From IMG/VR virus record IMGVR_UViG_3300020579_000009, positions 1-64,000 of that record: DNA of 64,000 nucleotides. One strand, written 5' to 3'. Under the pieces are notes generated by a model, which saw only the letters and a list, made by a program, of their open reading frames with translations, made no database searches and had not been told where the DNA came from. The position numbers were made by a program, and so were the translations under genes. Numbering within the stretch: the stretch's first letter is position 1; every line of letters begins with the position of its first letter. Shown here piece by piece: positions 22,377 through 29,994 of this stretch. Source of the DNA: a virus.

Positions 22377-24758
22377 TCATCCGTTGCGTCCGTTGCGCCT
22401 TCTTTGCTGCGCGGAGTGAGACTGTCCGCGAGGGCCAGTATGGTGTTGGTTGCCTCCTGATGGCTGCGGCTGATGGGGTTTCATGGCATTGCCTTTTTGC
22501 TGTCCGGCAACCTGCCGCTGCTGTGGAGAAGTCTGTTCGGCGGGTTTCCCGCCTTGCTGTGGCGTACCTCCGGCTTCCTGTCCCGCTCCCTGAATAGCCC
22601 CTTGAATCTGCGCCATCTTCTGCATATTCAGCAGATGTTTGTGCAGATGGTCTTGCGCTCCGGCCTTCACTTGCGGCGGTTGGTCGTCCCAATCGTCCGA
22701 CTTCATCCAGTCCGTGAGCGTCTGGATATGCACAGGGTCATTGTCGCGGGCAAGCATGGGGTCGGGGAATTGGCCCGTAGCTTTTGCTCCCTGAATCTCT
22801 TTGGTCTGCACTTTCGAGTCCCGCGAGTTCGGGCTTAGGTCAGGAGAAAGCTGATACAACTCCAAGACTTTGTTCTGTACTGCTTGCGGTAGTTGCGGAT
22901 TGAATGCTCCGGCTGAAATCGCTTGCACGAGATTCTGCTGCTTAGATGGGTCGAGCGGAACGATTCTGGCCACCCACCGAATACCATCGAGTTTCAACAT
23001 CTCTCCGCGCAGCATCTTAAATTCCCACTGTCCATTTTGTCCCATTGTGGCTTGCACGCGGTCATCGAGCCAGTTTTCTGCGGCCAGTTTCGTCATCTGC
23101 ATAGCCCAGAGTTCGTTTTCTTCCTTGTACATAAGCTGCAAGGGCGCAAGCATTCCTTGCGCTTGAGCGGCTGCTGTTTGCTGCCCGCCAAAAGTATTGA
23201 TACCCGTTTCGTGCTGGCCGATTGCTGCGGGAGAAACGCCGGAATGGAACGTCATATCCTGCAAGCGGGTGTTTTTCCATTGCCAAACGTCAGAGGAAAT
23301 CTGCCCTCCGGGGTGCCATTTCACGGCTTGGTCGATGTTTCTTTGCCCCAGGTTCTTGCACTCAATCATGTAGCCGCCGTCGCGGATGATGTTGTTCTTA
23401 TCGATTTTCTGCGTGTCGGCTAGAAGCAGAGGCATGGTGTTGTAATCGACGTGGCGCATCAGCATGCGGTCGCATTCATCGAATTGCATCTGTAGAGGAA
23501 TCAAATCGTCGTCGCCGTCGCCCCAGAATCTTCCTTCGACGTGGATGTGTTTGAAATGCGTCCAGTGGTCGTCCATCGACTCGTTACGCGTTTCAAGCAG
23601 GCAGTCATCGGCTTTCCCGGCATACATTCCAACCGGAAACAGCTTCCTCATCTCATCATCAAAGAAGTATTGGCTTGGCCGAATCCAGCCTTGAATCAGA
23701 ATCTTTTTCTGCTGCGCTACCGCCCGTTCATACCAACCCGGATATTGCGTCGGGTCGCTCGGCAAATCAGGAATGGCTTCCTGGTAGACAAGTCCGATGT
23801 CCTCGCTGACGTTCACGCCTTCGCCCGCCGACTGCATCCCGCCGAATTTGGCTTTCGGGAAATTCGCATGGAGCGCCACGGAATCAACCATCCGTACACG
23901 TAGAAACTCCGGCGCTTCTCTTAGCGTCTTGACACTAGAACGGACGTAAGCCTCGAACGGCCAAACCACTTCGCAGATTTCTTGTCCTTTGGGGTAGGCT
24001 ACTTTTCCTTTCATCTGCGGGACTTGGGCCGTTTGTGGCGGAGTGTTTATAGGTGGTGCGGGAGCATCCGGCCCACAGGCAGGGCAGACCTGCGCTTGCC
24101 CTTCGCCCTGTAACTGACAGACCGGGCATTGCCAACTGCCTTCGCTGATTTGCACTTCGACATCTTCGTAGACTGGCTGGGTAAAAAAACCGTATCTTGG
24201 ATCAACGGAATAATAGTTGTACCGGAAGGAGTTTCCAAAGAGACGAAGGTTAGTTGCCTCGCGCGCCCGAATTGCATCATAGCCAATATTTTCTTTCTGT
24301 ATGTCCAGTGAAGCCCTAGCCGCCGCTGCAATGCCTTGAGATTCCGCATCAGGGCTGGTCGGTTGAGCAATAAACTCCGGGGCCGTCTGGACGTACATGG
24401 CTGCGCCATAGCGGATATAGCTCCTGTAGTAGTTCGAAGCGAACCCATACTCAGCGGAATTTACGCCAATGCTGTCGAAGGAAAACCCGATGTCGGAAAG
24501 AACGGAATCATGGTAGCCAGTGAAGAACAGGTGATTGCGGAACCACTTCCGATGGAGTTGCAATTTCTCGTACTGTAGCTGCCAGTAGCGCTGGTCGAGC
24601 ATCCATTTAATTCGTTCCTCAATGGGCCGTCCCCACGGGTAGGACGGAAGGATTGCCCGTTTGTCCTGCTTTTCCTGTTTGTCGCGGACAAGCGAATCGC
24701 TACCCCCCTTGAACATCGAGGTAACTTTCTGCATTATTCCGCTGACTGTTCCGCCCAC
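22377..24758 (-). CDS. Portal protein with zinc-ribbon insertion
   Basis: 793 aa, close to the size of P22 portal (about 725). Starts with a basic arm, then helices EERIKWMLDQRYWQLQYEKL, the stem and clip region (LMRHVDYNTMPLLLAD, IGQHETGINTFGGQQTAAA) and a Gln/Gly-rich barrel tail. Residues about 212-231 are a four-cysteine knuckle, CPVCQ...CPACG, not usual in portals. The dodecamer forms the DNA gate and terminase dock. Its ATG follows the upstream stop directly. Confidence 0.8.
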   Translation of the reverse strand: MGGTVSGIMQKVTSMFKGGSDSLVRDKQEKQDKRAILPSYPWGRPIEERIKWMLDQRYWQLQYEKLQLHRKWFRNHLFFTGYHDSVLSDIGFSFDSIGVNSAEYGFASNYYRSYIRYGAAMYVQTAPEFIAQPTSPDAESQGIAAAARASLDIQKENIGYDAIRAREATNLRLFGNSFRYNYYSVDPRYGFFTQPVYEDVEVQISEGSWQCPVCQLQGEGQAQVCPACGPDAPAPPINTPPQTAQVPQMKGKVAYPKGQEICEVVWPFEAYVRSSVKTLREAPEFLRVRMVDSVALHANFPKAKFGGMQSAGEGVNVSEDIGLVYQEAIPDLPSDPTQYPGWYERAVAQQKKILIQGWIRPSQYFFDDEMRKLFPVGMYAGKADDCLLETRNESMDDHWTHFKHIHVEGRFWGDGDDDLIPLQMQFDECDRMLMRHVDYNTMPLLLADTQKIDKNNIIRDGGYMIECKNLGQRNIDQAVKWHPGGQISSDVWQWKNTRLQDMTFHSGVSPAAIGQHETGINTFGGQQTAAAQAQGMLAPLQLMYKEENELWAMQMTKLAAENWLDDRVQATMGQNGQWEFKMLRGEMLKLDGIRWVARIVPLDPSKQQNLVQAISAGAFNPQLPQAVQNKVLELYQLSPDLSPNSRDSKVQTKEIQGAKATGQFPDPMLARDNDPVHIQTLTDWMKSDDWDDQPPQVKAGAQDHLHKHLLNMQKMAQIQGAIQGAGQEAGGTPQQGGKPAEQTSPQQRQVAGQQKGNAMKPHQPQPSGGNQHHTGPRGQSHSAQQRRRNGRNG

Positions 24759-25031
24759 TTACTTTTTCTCCACATACTGCGGCATCCCAGGAATCTTGAA
24801 GCGCACTCGCTCCAGCATTTCCATTTTGCGTTTCTCCGTGAGCGGTTCCGGCTTCGCCAGTTGCTTCACCGCTTCCGCCAGCGGGTGCTCGTCAGGCAGG
24901 GGATTTAGTCCCTTGCTTTCCAGTATCTTGTCTATCAGTCCCCGGTTTGTCCGGTTGTGCTGATACTGCTGGACTGCCAACAGAAGTGCCAAAAGTCCGC
25001 TTGAGATATAACAGGCTAGGTGCGACTCCAA
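24759..25031 (-). CDS. Small membrane-anchored late protein
   Basis: 90 aa from a TTG at 25031 placed six bases after a perfect AGGAGG. N-terminal helix (ACYISSGLLALLLAVQQY, about 6-23) inserts in a membrane; the rest is charged (RKMEMLERVRFKIPGMPQYVEKK). Stops one base before the portal start. It overlaps the rival frame at 24892-25074, but the ribosome site and the ordered C-terminus favour this frame. Confidence 0.55.
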   Translation of the reverse strand: MESHLACYISSGLLALLLAVQQYQHNRTNRGLIDKILESKGLNPLPDEHPLAEAVKQLAKPEPLTEKRKMEMLERVRFKIPGMPQYVEKK

Positions 25032-25074
25032 GCAGTTCCTCCTTTTCGTAATTGTCCCAATCTTTTTCGCTCAT
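24892..25074 (-). CDS. Possible overlapping small protein (60 aa)
   Basis: The ATG at 25074 overlaps the stop of the zinc-finger gene (ATGA), the normal linkage in this operon. The product starts MSEKDWDNYEKEELLGVAPS and becomes polar (PDKPGTDRQDTGKQGTKSPA). For its last 140 bases it shares DNA with the membrane protein in another frame. Either one frame is false or both are made from nested genes. Confidence 0.3.
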   Translation of the reverse strand: MSEKDWDNYEKEELLGVAPSLLYLKRTFGTSVGSPAVSAQPDKPGTDRQDTGKQGTKSPA

Positions 25075-25286
25075 CGTGTCCTCTCTGGATGGCAGCGCGG
25101 GCACGCATGCCGCGTTCCTCCTTGCACATGCGTATCGAAGGGCTTGAGGTCATTGCGCGAGAAGCATTGCCCACAGATACTACACCGCATTACTTGACCG
25201 ACAATCGGCTTGATGGCCGGAGCTTCTTTCAGCTCTTTCGCTTCCTGCGCAATTTGTGCTTCGAGCGCCGTTCTAGCGTCATCCAT
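25071..25286 (-). CDS. Small zinc-finger protein
   Basis: 71 aa. A helix (TALEAQIAQEAKELKE) precedes a CxxC...H...CxxC finger: CSICGQCFSRNDLKPFDTHV then HACPRCHPERTR. Probably binds nucleic acid or stabilises a head complex. The ATG overlaps the preceding stop (ATGGATGA). Confidence 0.6.
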   Translation of the reverse strand: MDDARTALEAQIAQEAKELKEAPAIKPIVGQVMRCSICGQCFSRNDLKPFDTHVQGGTRHACPRCHPERTR

Positions 25287-25425
25287 GTTTCACTTTGACT
25301 TTCATCTTCATCTTGGCTTCGACTTTGGCTTTCTTCTTGTCGGGAGTTTTACCTTTTTGCGCCAGCTTCATCGCGGCCATGACCATCGGCTTCATCAGGT
25401 TGCCCATGCCGCTAAGGTCTGCCAT
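25279..25425 (-). CDS. Small lysine/methionine-rich protein (48 aa)
   Basis: AGGAG seven bases before the ATG at 25425. Product begins MADLSGMGNLMKPMVMAAMK and ends in a strongly basic tail KAKMKMKVKVKHG-type repeat of Lys with Val/Met. May bind DNA during packaging. Unrecognised. Confidence 0.5.
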   Translation of the reverse strand: MADLSGMGNLMKPMVMAAMKLAQKGKTPDKKKAKVEAKMKMKVKVKHG

Positions 25426-26062
25426 TGATTTCTCCTAGTAGGCGCTGCGCATCCTGCCACTGGAGCGTATCATCGTCGCGCCACTGACAGCATACGTCTC
25501 CCGCTGCAACTTCCGTTTGGAGCGCACGGCAAAATCCAGTTGCCGATTCCCATTTCTCTTCTTTGCCTTCCGTCTGGTAGTGGTCGCAATCGTCGCCGCC
25601 GTTTATACCTCCGCAATTGGCTCCGCCGTATTTCTGGCCCGGCTTAGGAGCGTTAATCCAGATGAGCCCCATGTAATCGGGGTCGGAAGCAAACACCCGA
25701 TAGAACGCTTCGCCCTTGTTCGTCTTGCCATAGAACTGCATGGAGCAGCACGGCCAGTACTCAATCTGCTTGGCGTCGGCAGTCGCTTCTTTCGGCCATA
25801 TCAATTTCTTTATGATTTTGCGCGGGCCGATAAGCGAACAGGTTTCCGCTGTTTCGTTGTAGAACTGGCAGTTGTAGCAGGAGGCTGGTTCGTCGTTCAT
25901 TTCCTCGGACGTGGTGAAAAGCGCTTCGCCTTTGGTGTTGACGACGGGAGATAGACTTGTAGGCGCTGAGAAGGCCATACGCATGGCGTTGACTTTCCTA
26001 AGCTGCTCCGGCCCGTAGACCGGAAAGCCGCCTTCGATGATTTTAAGATCGCTTCTGCTCAC
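25412..26062 (-). CDS. Cysteine-rich late protein
   Basis: 216 aa from a GTG at 26062. Several cysteine pairs (PASCYNCQFYNETAETCSLIG, EYWPCCSMQFYG, GGANCGGINGGDDCDHYQ, VCCQW) suggest metal binding or an iron-sulphur-like knuckle. The middle resembles an iron-sulphur-protein style FYNETAETC segment. It sits between terminase and portal, so a packaging or head-vertex role is possible. Not recognised as a known family. Confidence 0.55.
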   Translation of the reverse strand: MSRSDLKIIEGGFPVYGPEQLRKVNAMRMAFSAPTSLSPVVNTKGEALFTTSEEMNDEPASCYNCQFYNETAETCSLIGPRKIIKKLIWPKEATADAKQIEYWPCCSMQFYGKTNKGEAFYRVFASDPDYMGLIWINAPKPGQKYGGANCGGINGGDDCDHYQTEGKEEKWESATGFCRALQTEVAAGDVCCQWRDDDTLQWQDAQRLLGEINGRP

Positions 26063-26171
26063 GTTTCGCTCTGGCCTTGTCCACTCCTGAAATCGTGCCT
26101 TTATTTCTGCTAGCGTAGAAAACTGATTCCGCCTTTTTAGGGTCTTTATACGTTCGCCGCATCGCGGCCAT
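26043..26171 (-). CDS. Small conserved packaging-region protein (42 aa)
   Basis: ATG at 26171, stop 26043, overlapping the next gene's GTG in another frame. The product MAAMRRTYKDPKKAESVFYA then SRNKGTISGVDKARAK is a short basic peptide of a type I recall being common next to phage terminase genes. Function unknown. Confidence 0.55.
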   Translation of the reverse strand: MAAMRRTYKDPKKAESVFYASRNKGTISGVDKARAKREQKRS

Positions 26172-26187
26172 GATTTTATTCCCCTTC

Positions 26188-26505
26188 TCAGTTAAGGGCA
26201 TGGTTCACGGGCTCAGGAATGTCGTCGCTGACCGATTGATTCAGTTCGCGCTGCATGGCGTGAAGGGCTTTGGTGATTTTCAGAATGAATTGCCCTTCGA
26301 GGAAAACAGGGGTGAAGTTCGCGGCGTCGATGAAGTCGGTGTCTTTCTTGTGGAGAAGTAGCCGCCAGCGGTCTTGGCCGAAAACCGGGAAAAGCAACTG
26401 GCCATTCGAGCCGTGATATTCGTAGCCTTCGGGGGGCAAGAGGACTTCAGCGAAAAGCGTTTCTACTAGTTCATCGGGCGTGGGCGGCGGAGGTGCCATG
26501 TTCAT
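26188..26505 (-). CDS. Hypothetical late protein (105 aa)
   Basis: Overlaps the terminase stop by four bases. Pro-rich start (MAPPPPTPDELVETLFAEVL) followed by a compact alpha/beta domain (HGSNGQLLFPVFGQDRWRLL; FILKITKALHAMQRELNQS). Soluble. No family recognised. Confidence 0.55.
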   Translation of the reverse strand: MNMAPPPPTPDELVETLFAEVLLPPEGYEYHGSNGQLLFPVFGQDRWRLLLHKKDTDFIDAANFTPVFLEGQFILKITKALHAMQRELNQSVSDDIPEPVNHALN

Positions 26506-27989
26506 TGCGGAGGAATCTCCCTAGCCTGTTGTACTCTTAAATCCTTAATTCTCAAAGTGGAAAATCCGTGGCGGCGCAAAGGTTCCTTTTCCTTGTGTTC
26601 CTCGACGCGCTGCCAGTAGAGCCGTGAGGCTACGTCAAGCTTTGGATTCTCCCACTTTTTCGGCAAAACAAGTTCGCTCGGAAGCGGCCTAAAGGTGTGA
26701 ATCAGGTAGCGGATAGCGTCAGGACAATGGGAATTGGCGTGGCTCGGCTCGTTTTTCGGATTACCGGATTTGTCTTTTGCCCATTTATAAGTCGTTAGTT
26801 CGCGGATGGTGTTGGTGCAGGACTTGGCTACGAAGTAGCGCGGAGAGCCTTCTTTTCCGGTGAAAGGATGCTTTAGGCGAGGGTCGATGTGCATGTATTG
26901 GGCGACTTTGAAAAGGCCGGGTTTCACGTCCTTGATGGCTGCTTGGCCGGAGATGCCGTAATCTTCCAGCTCAATCGCCGCCGCTCTTTGGGCATAGTCG
27001 TAGGCCATGCCTTCGAGCTGACGGCCATCCATTTTTTCGTGGAACTGTTCGGCAATGGGTTTTACGCGGAGTTCCGAGCCGTAGATTTCGGCAAACTGGT
27101 AGAGATTGCCGTCCGGGGCCAAGCTCGCTATGGGGATAGCCCAAGGATCGCCTTCTTCGCCGCCGCCAACGTCCGTGCCGACAAAAACAGGCCATTCTAC
27201 GGGCGGTCTCTGGTGCCCGGAAAACACTTCCCAATCCCGCGCGTCATCCCAGACGTGGGTATTATCGCCAAATTCCTTATAAATCAGGTCGGTAAAGTCG
27301 GTGAAACTTCCGTTTACGAAGCGGTCGTACCAGTCCGGTGGATAGAGGCATTTTCTGCGGATGTGATATTCCTCCGGCAGAAAGACGTTCTCCATCGAAG
27401 TCGCGCCGATGCCAAGATTCAGGCTTTTCATTTCCGCCGAGCGGTCGGGGTCGAAGAAATACCGCCACTGGTAGTCGTGCCCGGCTGGGTTTGAGGCGCT
27501 ACGGTAGATTCTTCGTGAAACGTTTTTGCGTCTCAGGCGTCCGGTAAGCATCAGGAACACTTCTTCGGAGACTTCGCTGGCCTCATCTACCCCGGCAAAG
27601 CTCAAATTTAAGCTGCGGATGTGGCCTGTCACTTTAGGGTCGGAAATATCGAGATGCCGGAAAATGACTTGATGGCCGTTAGAGAATGTCCAAGTCTTTT
27701 TGGCTTCCGCCCAATCGCCCATGCTAGATGGCACTAGTTCAAGGAACGTTTTCATGGTGGTGGATTCAAGGGCTGGCATATTGAGGCGTCCGAGGAGGGA
27801 AAAACCGTTCGGCTCGATAACGGCGTTGCAGATACAGGACGTACAGAGGGAGACGGATTTGCTTGCGCCTTCTCCGCCGACGAAGGCTACTGCGAAATAC
27901 TTCGAGGTTACGAATTCCTTGGCTTTTGGTAACTTTTCAAGTCCCGCGATTGCGTCAGCGAGTTCTAGTTCTCCGGTGTAGAAGCCCAC
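26502..27989 (-). CDS. Terminase large subunit
   Basis: 495-aa packaging motor with ATPase and nuclease halves. The Walker A is GGEGASKS at residues 38-45, Walker B FAGVDEAS with Asp135-Glu136, coupling motif SASNPAG at about 164-170. The nuclease half has the first acidic residue in VGTDVGGG (Asp273), an AYDYAQ strand near 332 and the final HCPDAIRYL near 432-440. It pumps DNA into the prohead through the portal. It overlaps its neighbours by 25 and 4 nt. The unit B counterpart is beyond the window. Confidence 0.92.
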   Translation of the reverse strand: MGFYTGELELADAIAGLEKLPKAKEFVTSKYFAVAFVGGEGASKSVSLCTSCICNAVIEPNGFSLLGRLNMPALESTTMKTFLELVPSSMGDWAEAKKTWTFSNGHQVIFRHLDISDPKVTGHIRSLNLSFAGVDEASEVSEEVFLMLTGRLRRKNVSRRIYRSASNPAGHDYQWRYFFDPDRSAEMKSLNLGIGATSMENVFLPEEYHIRRKCLYPPDWYDRFVNGSFTDFTDLIYKEFGDNTHVWDDARDWEVFSGHQRPPVEWPVFVGTDVGGGEEGDPWAIPIASLAPDGNLYQFAEIYGSELRVKPIAEQFHEKMDGRQLEGMAYDYAQRAAAIELEDYGISGQAAIKDVKPGLFKVAQYMHIDPRLKHPFTGKEGSPRYFVAKSCTNTIRELTTYKWAKDKSGNPKNEPSHANSHCPDAIRYLIHTFRPLPSELVLPKKWENPKLDVASRLYWQRVEEHKEKEPLRRHGFSTLRIKDLRVQQAREIPPQ

Positions 27990-28153
27990 TTATGCCAGCC
28001 TTCGACTAACGCCTGCCTATGAATCTTGCGCTGTTTCTCTTCCCAGCGGCTTGCGCCGTCTATCTTATCCCAAATATAGAATCCCACTAGCGTCCAAAAG
28101 GCTACCGTGAACATCTGGCCCCAGGTGGCTTCGAAGTTCGGTTGATGGTACAT
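27965..28153 (-). CDS. Small membrane protein (62 aa)
   Basis: MYHQPNFEATWGQ, then one transmembrane helix (MFTVAFWTLVGFYIWDKI) and a basic cytoplasmic tail (RWEEKQRKIHRQAL). Shares its first base with the stop of the exported gene upstream. Role unknown. Confidence 0.55.
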   Translation of the reverse strand: MYHQPNFEATWGQMFTVAFWTLVGFYIWDKIDGASRWEEKQRKIHRQALVEGWHKWASTPEN

Positions 28154-28677
28154 CAGATTCCTCCATGCCGCGCGGTAAATGCTATGCCGTAGGCGTTGCC
28201 GGAGCCCAAATATAGTCTCGGCAACCGTTCAAGTTTGTGATGGCCTGTCCTATGGAGCAAAAACGAAAGACCCTCACCGGCCCCGTAGAAGGCAAGCTGA
28301 AAGCCCACCATCCCAGCGCAACTCTGAGTAGGCAGGTTCATCTCGCGCTCGCCCCGTGCCAGAAAACGGCAGGTAATCGCTGAATCCGTCGCGGCCAAAG
28401 TCCCGGCTGCGGCTAGTTCCAGTTTTGCGAAGCGGTCGTAAAAGCGATGTTTGGTGAAAGGGCTTTCCGGTTCGGCGTGATAGGCCGTGCCACTATCCTT
28501 TGGAGGGTTCCCCGCGCGCCTTTCGGCAAGCACTACTGGCTTCACCTCTCGGCTAAGCGCCCACGGTTCACCTTGTCTCGCCAACCCCGTACTTACCCTC
28601 TCCTCATGCGCTGGCTCAGTCTGTGCGCCACAGAATTGAGCCATAGCTCCAAGAGCAAAAAGCAAAAGTCCGCTCAT
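28153..28677 (-). CDS. Exported or membrane-linked protein next to terminase
   Basis: 174 aa from the ATG at 28677 that overlaps the stop of the RHH gene. N-terminal signal (MSGLLLFALGAMAQFCGA) then a charged, soluble stretch, and a hydrophobic C-terminal half (LELAAAGTLAATDSAITC; VGFQLAFYGAGEGLSFLL) that could lie in the membrane. Not recognised. Finding an exported protein upstream of terminase is unusual. Confidence 0.55.
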   Translation of the reverse strand: MSGLLLFALGAMAQFCGAQTEPAHEERVSTGLARQGEPWALSREVKPVVLAERRAGNPPKDSGTAYHAEPESPFTKHRFYDRFAKLELAAAGTLAATDSAITCRFLARGEREMNLPTQSCAGMVGFQLAFYGAGEGLSFLLHRTGHHKLERLPRLYLGSGNAYGIAFTARHGGI

Positions 28678-29036
28678 TCGATTATCGCCAGTCCCCCGCA
28701 TTGCCAGCAGCGGAAACTCTTTGCGACCCCGTGCTTGCATGTTTTAGCAGTATGTCTATGTTCACCAACTCCACCCGATGTGGATTCGGATTCTGCGTTA
28801 TTAGCAGGTAAAGCTGCTGCCGTAGGTCGCTCAGGCGCACTAATCCGCCGTTTTGCCACACGTACTGACGTAGGCCGTGGCAGTCCCGAATTGTCCTCAA
28901 GTTCTCCAAGTAGTGTCTCCCGCATCCACTCCACCAGCGTCTTGCCCTCTCCCCGCGCCCGCTTCTCCATCCTGTCGGCGTCTCCTGATTCTACGTAAAC
29001 CACTAATCGAGCCCGCTGGTCGAAGATTCTTCGCAC
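28674..29036 (-). CDS. Ribbon-helix-helix protein with zinc knuckle, first gene of late operon
   Basis: 120 aa from a GTG at 29036. Residues 9-45 read as an RHH domain: strand RLVVYVES, helix DADRMEKRARGEG, helix TLVEWMRETLLGEL. The C-terminus has CKHGVAKSFRCWQCGG, a possible zinc site. RHH proteins bind operator DNA as dimers; being first behind the late promoter it could regulate that promoter. The predicted -10 box ends only eight bases before the GTG, implying a very short leader or a start further in. Confidence 0.6.
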   Translation of the reverse strand: MRRIFDQRARLVVYVESGDADRMEKRARGEGKTLVEWMRETLLGELEDNSGLPRPTSVRVAKRRISAPERPTAAALPANNAESESTSGGVGEHRHTAKTCKHGVAKSFRCWQCGGLAIIE

Positions 29037-29044
29037 TCGCCAAA

Positions 29045-29072
29045 CCTATAGCATGTCGTATATATGTGTCAA
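29045..29072 (-). promoter_or_regulatory. Late operon promoter, unit A
   Basis: On the minus strand: TTGACA (29072-29067), 16-nt spacer, TATAGG (29050-29045). The best-scoring sigma-70-like site seen in the window and placed at the head of the 27-kb late operon. Confidence 0.65.
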
Positions 29073-29254
29073 GAGAATTCGCAAAAGTTGTGGATGAAGA
29101 TATGCATTGGCAAAGGGGTCCCCCTCTTTTCGGCTGCTTCCCTTAGCCAGTACTGGTAGTCCTGAGGCGTCCCATAAGACTTATTGTGTTAACTAGGATG
29201 TGATGATACTAAAGGACTTAGCTTACACTTGCACAATTATGGTGCAATGGTACA
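29073..29254. other. Intergenic stretch upstream of late promoter
   Basis: About 180 bp with no convincing gene. It contains an inverted repeat TTGCAC (29229-29234) / GTGCAA (29242-29247) with a 7-nt spacer just after the HTH gene's stop; no T-run follows, so an operator or processing site is as likely as a terminator. A weak DnaA-like TCATCCACA lies on the minus strand near 29091-29099. Confidence 0.4.
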
Positions 29255-29710
29255 CTATTTGTCTGGAGTAACGTCTATTGCGGAGTCTTGCTTAACTGGA
29301 GTGTTTGGCTGTACTTGCATAAGATTCTGGATAGCAATCGTCAGACCGGGATCAGGGGCTTTGCCTTGCTTCGAGTTTAATGGCCAGATAGTATTTTCAA
29401 GGACCTTAATTGCCATGTTTTCAGAGTTTTGCGAGAGTCTATGCTTTGCGACGCGAATGCTTTCCGGGATCAGGTCCATACTCGCAAGTCTTTCTCTCTG
29501 AAGTGTCTCATCGAAATTGTTCAGGTCTATCACGTTTGTAACCGTGTTATAGGCTATGCCTAGGTCTCTTTTAATCTTTAGCTTAGACTGCCCATTAGCT
29601 CTTTTTGCCAGAATTGCAGACTGAATAGCAGGGGCTTTCCTTGAGGACTTTGGCCGATACGCTTTCTTATTGGCTGTAACAGTCTCTAATTGCGGAGAAT
29701 CGGTGCTCAT
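29255..29710 (-). CDS. HTH protein, candidate terminase small subunit
   Basis: 151 aa. Basic N-terminus (KKAYRPKSSRKAPAIQSAI) leads to a helix-turn-helix (RANGQSKLKIKRDLGIAYNTVTNVI, about 36-60) of the homeodomain-like kind, followed by a helical body (ESIRVAKHRLSQNSENMAIK) like the assembly domain of small terminases. It is the nearest DNA-binding protein to the large terminase, though a transcription regulator is an equal alternative. It lies between a terminator (29748-29781) and the late promoter, so it is its own unit. Confidence 0.5.
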   Translation of the reverse strand: MSTDSPQLETVTANKKAYRPKSSRKAPAIQSAILAKRANGQSKLKIKRDLGIAYNTVTNVIDLNNFDETLQRERLASMDLIPESIRVAKHRLSQNSENMAIKVLENTIWPLNSKQGKAPDPGLTIAIQNLMQVQPNTPVKQDSAIDVTPDK

Positions 29711-29747
29711 GCCTGGAGTATCGCGCGGACCTGCCTGCTATTGCAAG

Positions 29748-29781
29748 AAAAAAAGGCCAGAGTTTTTAGGCTCTGGCCTTT
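29748..29781 (-). terminator. Rho-independent terminator of the MoxR/VWA operon
   Basis: On the minus strand an 11-bp stem AAAGGCCAGAG (29781-29771) / CTCTGGCCTTT (29762-29752), 8-nt loop, followed by a T-run. It lies 19 bases after the last gene of the operon (29800). Confidence 0.85.
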
Positions 29782-29799
29782 GGGTTTGAGTGTTTTCTG

Positions 29800-29994
29800 C
29801 TACTTGCGCGTGTAGGCTAGGAATTTTTCGCGCTGAAAATAGGGGTTGAATTGCCTGCAAACGTCTGCGATCTTGCGGCAGTCTACGTCCCACTGACTTT
29901 CGGCCATGTCTGTTAGGACGTTTGGGTTGATAGGCTTTAACGGTCTCGCGGACCGTAGCGCATCTGCTAGGGCAATGAAGTGTTTGCGTGTCAT
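29800..29994 (-). CDS. Third gene of MoxR/VWA operon (64 aa)
   Basis: ATG overlaps the VWA gene stop (ATGA). Begins MTRKHFIALADALRSARP and continues helical with aromatic residues (QWDVDCRKIADVCRQFNPYF, REKFLAYTRK). This compact type occurs as a stand-alone small protein on phages and plasmids, to my recollection, without known role. Tight coupling and the terminator right behind it make it part of the operon. Confidence 0.6.
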   Translation of the reverse strand: MTRKHFIALADALRSARPLKPINPNVLTDMAESQWDVDCRKIADVCRQFNPYFQREKFLAYTRK

